This document shows, piece by piece, positions 13,897-16,550 of a stretch of DNA of 16,550 nt. Within the stretch, counting starts at the first letter, position 1. Each line of letters starts with the position of its first letter. A program made the translations under genes and the position numbers. The stretch comes from an uncultured Collinsella sp. Lineage in GTDB: Bacteria > Actinomycetota > Coriobacteriia > Coriobacteriales > Coriobacteriaceae. The notes under the pieces were generated by a model. It did no database searches and was not told the origin of the DNA. It saw only the letters and a program-made list of their open reading frames with translations. The DNA lies in NCBI GenBank assembly GCA_902488525.1, contig CABTWP010000042.1, forward strand, positions 1 to 16,550. Direction: 5' to 3'.

Positions 13897-16143
13897 ATGA
13901 CACTCGTATCCAAGACCTTTGAGCTGTACGGCAAGACCTACACCTTCGAGTCCGGCGAGCTTGCCAAGCAGGCCACCGGCGCTTGTCTGGTCAAGCAGGG
14001 TGACACCACGATGCTCGACACCGTGGTCGTCTCCAAGGAGCGCAAGAATTACGACTTCTTCCCGCTGACCGTCGACTTCAACGAGAAGATGTACGCTGCC
14101 GGCCGTATTCCGGGTGGCTACCTCAAGCGCGAGGGCCGTCCCAGCGAGAAGGCCACGCTCACGGCTCGTATGATCGACCGCCCGATCCGCCCGAGCTTCC
14201 CGGATGGCTTCCGCAACGAGGTGCACATCGTCGCCACCTCGCTCGTCGCCGACCAGGTTAACCCCTTCGACGTCATCAACGTCATGGGCGCCTCTTTGGC
14301 TATGACGCTCGGCGGCGTGCCCTTCGAGGGTCCGCTTGCCTGCGTGCGCATCGGCCGCAACGTGGAGACCGGCGAGTTTATCGTCAACCCCACTTATGAG
14401 GAGCGCGAGAACTCCGACCTGGACCTGGAGCTGGGCGGCTCTGCCGACTTCATCTCGATGGTCGAGGCCGGCGCCGAGGAGATCTCAGAGGACGACATGC
14501 TCGCCGCTATGAAGTTTGGTCAGGAGGCCCTCGCTGCCTTCTGCCAGGCCCAAGACGAGTTCGTTGCCGAGTGGGAGCAGGTCAACGGCGCTATCGTCAA
14601 GAAGGAGTACCCGCTCGACCAGCCCGTCGAGGAGGTCCAGGAGCGCATCTTCGCCCACTACGACGAGATGGCCGCTGCCCTGCGCGACGCCGACAAGCTT
14701 TCCCGCATCGGTAAGGTCGAGGCTCTGAAGGAGTCCATCCGCGCCGAGTTCACCGACGAGGAGCAGGCCGCCTGGGAGCGCGAGATCCCCGTGGCGCTCA
14801 AGAAGCTCGAGAAGAAGGCCATGCGCACCATGGTCGTCGAGACCGGCGAGCGCGTCGACGGCCGTGCCGCCGACGAGATCCGTCCCATCATGGTGAAGGA
14901 CAACTACCTGCCGCTCGTTCACGGCTCCGGCCTGTTCCAGCGTGGTCAGACCCAGGTGCTCTCCGTCCTGTCGCTCGGTATGCTCAACGAGGGCCAGCGT
15001 CTGGATACCATCGAGCCCACCGAGGGCAAGCGCTATATGCACCACTACAACTTCCCGCCGTTCTGCACCGGCGAGACCGGCCGTATGGGCAGCCCCAAGC
15101 GCCGCGAGATTGGTCATGGCAACCTGGCCGAGCGCGCTCTGCTTCCGGTGCTTCCCGACGAGAACGAGTTCCCCTACGCTATCCGCGTGGTCTCCGAGGT
15201 CATGGAGTCCAACGGCTCCTCTTCGATGGCTTCGACCTGCGGCTCCACGCTCGCCCTTATGGACGGCGGCGTGCCCATTAAGCGCCCGGTCTCCGGTATC
15301 GCCATGGGCCTGATTCAGGAGGAGGGCAAGACCGTGGTCTTGTCCGACATCCAGGGTCTCGAGGACTTCCTGGGCGACATGGACTTTAAGGTCACCGGTA
15401 CCACCGAGGGCATCACCGCCCTGCAGATGGACAACAAGGCAACCGGCCTCACCTTCGACATCTTGGCCCGCGCCCTGCAGCAGGCCAAGGAGGGTCGCGC
15501 CTTCATCCTGCAGAAGATGCTCGATGTGATCCCCGAGCCGCGTCACACCACACGCAGCACCGCTCCGCGCATCGTCTCCATTCAGGTTCCGACCGATAAG
15601 ATCCGCGACGTCATCGGTTCCGGCGGCAAGGTCATCCGCGGTATCCAGGATGAGACCGGCGCTTCGGTCGACATCCAGGAGGACGGCACCGTCTTTGTCG
15701 GCGGCACCGGCGAGTCCGTCGACCAGGCCGTTGAGCGCATCAAGCTCATCATCAAGGTTCCCGAGCCGGGCGAGGAATACACCGGTCGCGTGGTCTCCAT
15801 CCAGCCGTTCGGCGCCTTCGTGAACCTGCTGCCCGGTAAGGACGGCCTGCTGCATATCTCCCGCGTCGCCAAGGGTCGTGTGGAGAAGGTCGAGGACGTC
15901 CTCAACGTAGGCGACGAGGTCAAGGTCGTCGTTATCGAGGTCGACGATCGCGGCAAGATCTCGCTCGATCGTCTCGACAAGCCCGAGGCCCCGGCTCGCG
16001 CCGAGGGTGCCTCCGAGGGCGACGGCGAGCACTTCCAGCGTCGTGAGCGTCCGCGTCGCGAGCGCTCCGAGCGCAGCGACCGTCCGCGCCGTCCCGGCGA
16101 CAACGGAGGCCGCAAGCCCCGCCGCCACCACGACGCTGAGTAA
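13897..16143 (+). CDS. pnp: Polyribonucleotide nucleotidyltransferase (PNPase)
   Basis: A 748-residue PNPase, the phosphorolytic 3'-5' exoribonuclease of RNA decay. Two RNase PH-like domains flank a helical linker. The second, catalytic one shows FCTGETGRMGSPKRREIGHG, NGSSSMASTCGSTLALMDGG and GDMDFKVTGT, the last containing the catalytic Asp. The KH domain has GSGG at residues 574-577. The S1 domain spans about 625-695 (GRVVSIQPFGAFV, GLLHISRVAKG). It ends in a disordered tail of about 50 residues rich in Arg with Glu/Asp, of the kind often seen in actinobacterial PNPases and perhaps contacting RNA or partner proteins. ATG 13897 follows AAGGAG with a short spacer of four bases. It sits behind rpsO and a structured leader, and a terminator follows 24 bases after the stop. 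Confidence 0.98.
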   Translation: MTLVSKTFELYGKTYTFESGELAKQATGACLVKQGDTTMLDTVVVSKERKNYDFFPLTVDFNEKMYAAGRIPGGYLKREGRPSEKATLTARMIDRPIRPSFPDGFRNEVHIVATSLVADQVNPFDVINVMGASLAMTLGGVPFEGPLACVRIGRNVETGEFIVNPTYEERENSDLDLELGGSADFISMVEAGAEEISEDDMLAAMKFGQEALAAFCQAQDEFVAEWEQVNGAIVKKEYPLDQPVEEVQERIFAHYDEMAAALRDADKLSRIGKVEALKESIRAEFTDEEQAAWEREIPVALKKLEKKAMRTMVVETGERVDGRAADEIRPIMVKDNYLPLVHGSGLFQRGQTQVLSVLSLGMLNEGQRLDTIEPTEGKRYMHHYNFPPFCTGETGRMGSPKRREIGHGNLAERALLPVLPDENEFPYAIRVVSEVMESNGSSSMASTCGSTLALMDGGVPIKRPVSGIAMGLIQEEGKTVVLSDIQGLEDFLGDMDFKVTGTTEGITALQMDNKATGLTFDILARALQQAKEGRAFILQKMLDVIPEPRHTTRSTAPRIVSIQVPTDKIRDVIGSGGKVIRGIQDETGASVDIQEDGTVFVGGTGESVDQAVERIKLIIKVPEPGEEYTGRVVSIQPFGAFVNLLPGKDGLLHISRVAKGRVEKVEDVLNVGDEVKVVVIEVDDRGKISLDRLDKPEAPARAEGASEGDGEHFQRRERPRRERSERSDRPRRPGDNGGRKPRRHHDAE

Positions 16144-16166
16144 CAGCCGCACATAAGCAGCTCAAC

Positions 16167-16197
16167 AAGGGCGACTCCGGCCAGGGGTCGCCCTTTT
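16167..16197 (+). terminator. Rho-independent terminator of pnp
   Basis: A perfect 9-bp stem pairs AAGGGCGAC (16167-16175) with GTCGCCCTT (16187-16195) around an 11-base loop, running into four Ts (16194-16197). The 3' arm and T-run are also the outermost bases of the large inverted repeat that begins at 16190. Confidence 0.85.
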
Positions 16198-16338
16198 GCT
16201 TGCGCCCGGGAGGGCCGCATATGAAGTTTCCTGCTCTACAGTCCTGCGCAAGACGGAAAGCACATTAAGTGCTTTCCTTTGCGTGCGGAACTCGCGATAA
16301 ACTTCATATGCGGACCTCCCGGGCGCAAGCAAAAGGGC
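16190..16338. repeat. 149-bp imperfect palindromic element, copy 1
   Basis: Arms 16190-16229 and 16299-16338 are inverted repeats of 40 bases matching at 39 positions; only 16214 and 16314 clash. Inside them, GGAAAGCAC (16255-16263) pairs perfectly with 16269-16277 around a five-base loop, and CGCAA (16247-16251) pairs with TTGCG (16279-16283). The whole region can fold into one long hairpin on either strand. Read on the minus strand, 16307-16282 is identical to 26 bases of the second copy at 16487-16512. Both ends of the inner 87 bases (16221-16307) carry ATGAAGTTT as terminal inverted repeats. No coding potential is visible. It may be a REP- or MITE-like element or a structured RNA. Confidence 0.85.
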
Positions 16339-16486
16339 TGGTTAGTTCCACTCGTTCTTTAGTTGGACAGTCTATTCAGTAGTCAGATTTCGGATCTGTA
16401 GATAGATTCAGCAGTATTTCCCCAGATAAAACCGACCAAAATAAACCTGTCCCTTATTGGTAGGTTCCCCGCGAGGGCGGGCACGG
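16339..16486. other. Low-GC non-coding spacer between repeat copies
   Basis: No reading frame, tRNA or promoter is supported here. I counted 40 G+C in 16341-16440, well below the genes around it, which suggests foreign or relaxed sequence. Small structures are CAGAT-TTCGG-ATCTG (16384-16398) inside a TCTAT/ATAGA pairing (16371-16406), a near repeat ATTCAG-T/C-AGT (16374 and 16406), and CCCGC-GAGG-GCGGG (16468-16481) just before the second repeat copy. Confidence 0.6.
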
Positions 16487-16550
16487 ATGAAGTTTATCGC
16501 GAGTTCCGCACGAACAGGAGGCCACTTAATGTGGCCTCCGTCGTGAGCAG
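16487..16550 (+). repeat. Palindromic element, copy 2, cut by contig end
   Basis: Bases 16487-16512 are identical to the minus strand of 16282-16307. After a four-base spacer, GGAGGCCAC (16517-16525) pairs perfectly with 16531-16539 around TTAAT, the same loop as copy 1 in the same orientation. CACGA (16509-16513) also pairs with TCGTG (16541-16545), giving a lower stem. The last 11 bases match the equivalent part of copy 1 at 9 positions. The copy is inverted relative to copy 1 and is truncated by the end of the sequence. Confidence 0.85.

Noticed and set aside
14485..16152. 555-residue open frame on the minus strand
   Set aside because: It mirrors pnp codons, giving a Leu/Gly/Asp-rich low-complexity product with no ribosome binding site or homology pattern.
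16190..16550. CRISPR array
   Set aside because: Only two copies exist, in opposite orientation, with no regularly spaced direct repeats and no cas genes.

Overview
The window looks like a near-complete 16.5-kb contig from a high-GC actinobacterium, most likely Coriobacteriia and Collinsella-like. The clues are the G+C-rich third positions, the gene order, SD-led GTG/TTG starts and the S20/S15/PNPase sequences. The genus is inferred by eye, not from a search. Both ends look technical: bases 1-22 match the end of an Illumina adapter, and base 16550 falls inside a repeated element, a common place for short-read assemblies to break.

All 15 recognisable genes are on the + strand and form a conserved housekeeping block for translation, RNA maturation and quality control. 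Left part: the 3' end of comEC (DNA uptake channel), holA (Pol III delta), rpsT (S20) with a strong terminator, then lepA (EF4), dusB (tRNA dihydrouridine synthase) and hemW (heme chaperone). Middle: two adjacent J-domain genes. The first is an unusual DnaJ in which C-terminal domain II is replaced by three predicted membrane helices; the second is a canonical DnaJ. They lead into a tightly coupled run of mtaB, phoH, ybeY, dgkA, era and recO with gaps of 0-12 bases or overlaps. Right part: rpsO (S15) with its own promoter and terminator, then pnp (PNPase) behind a leader of three hairpins.

The common theme is RNA and ribosome function. LepA, Era and YbeY act on ribosome assembly or rRNA processing, DusB and MtaB modify tRNA, PNPase degrades RNA, and S15 and S20 belong to the 30S subunit. 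The usual hrcA position between hemW and dnaJ is filled by the membrane-type J protein, so no heat-shock repressor is encoded here.

Downstream of pnp (16144-16550) no gene is visible. This stretch holds a terminator, an approximately 149-bp imperfect palindrome, a 40% G+C spacer, and a second, truncated copy of the palindrome's core. The two copies share 26 identical bases and a hairpin whose loop is constant while three of nine stem pairs differ by compensating changes. This pair and the membrane-anchored DnaJ are the two most novel observations.
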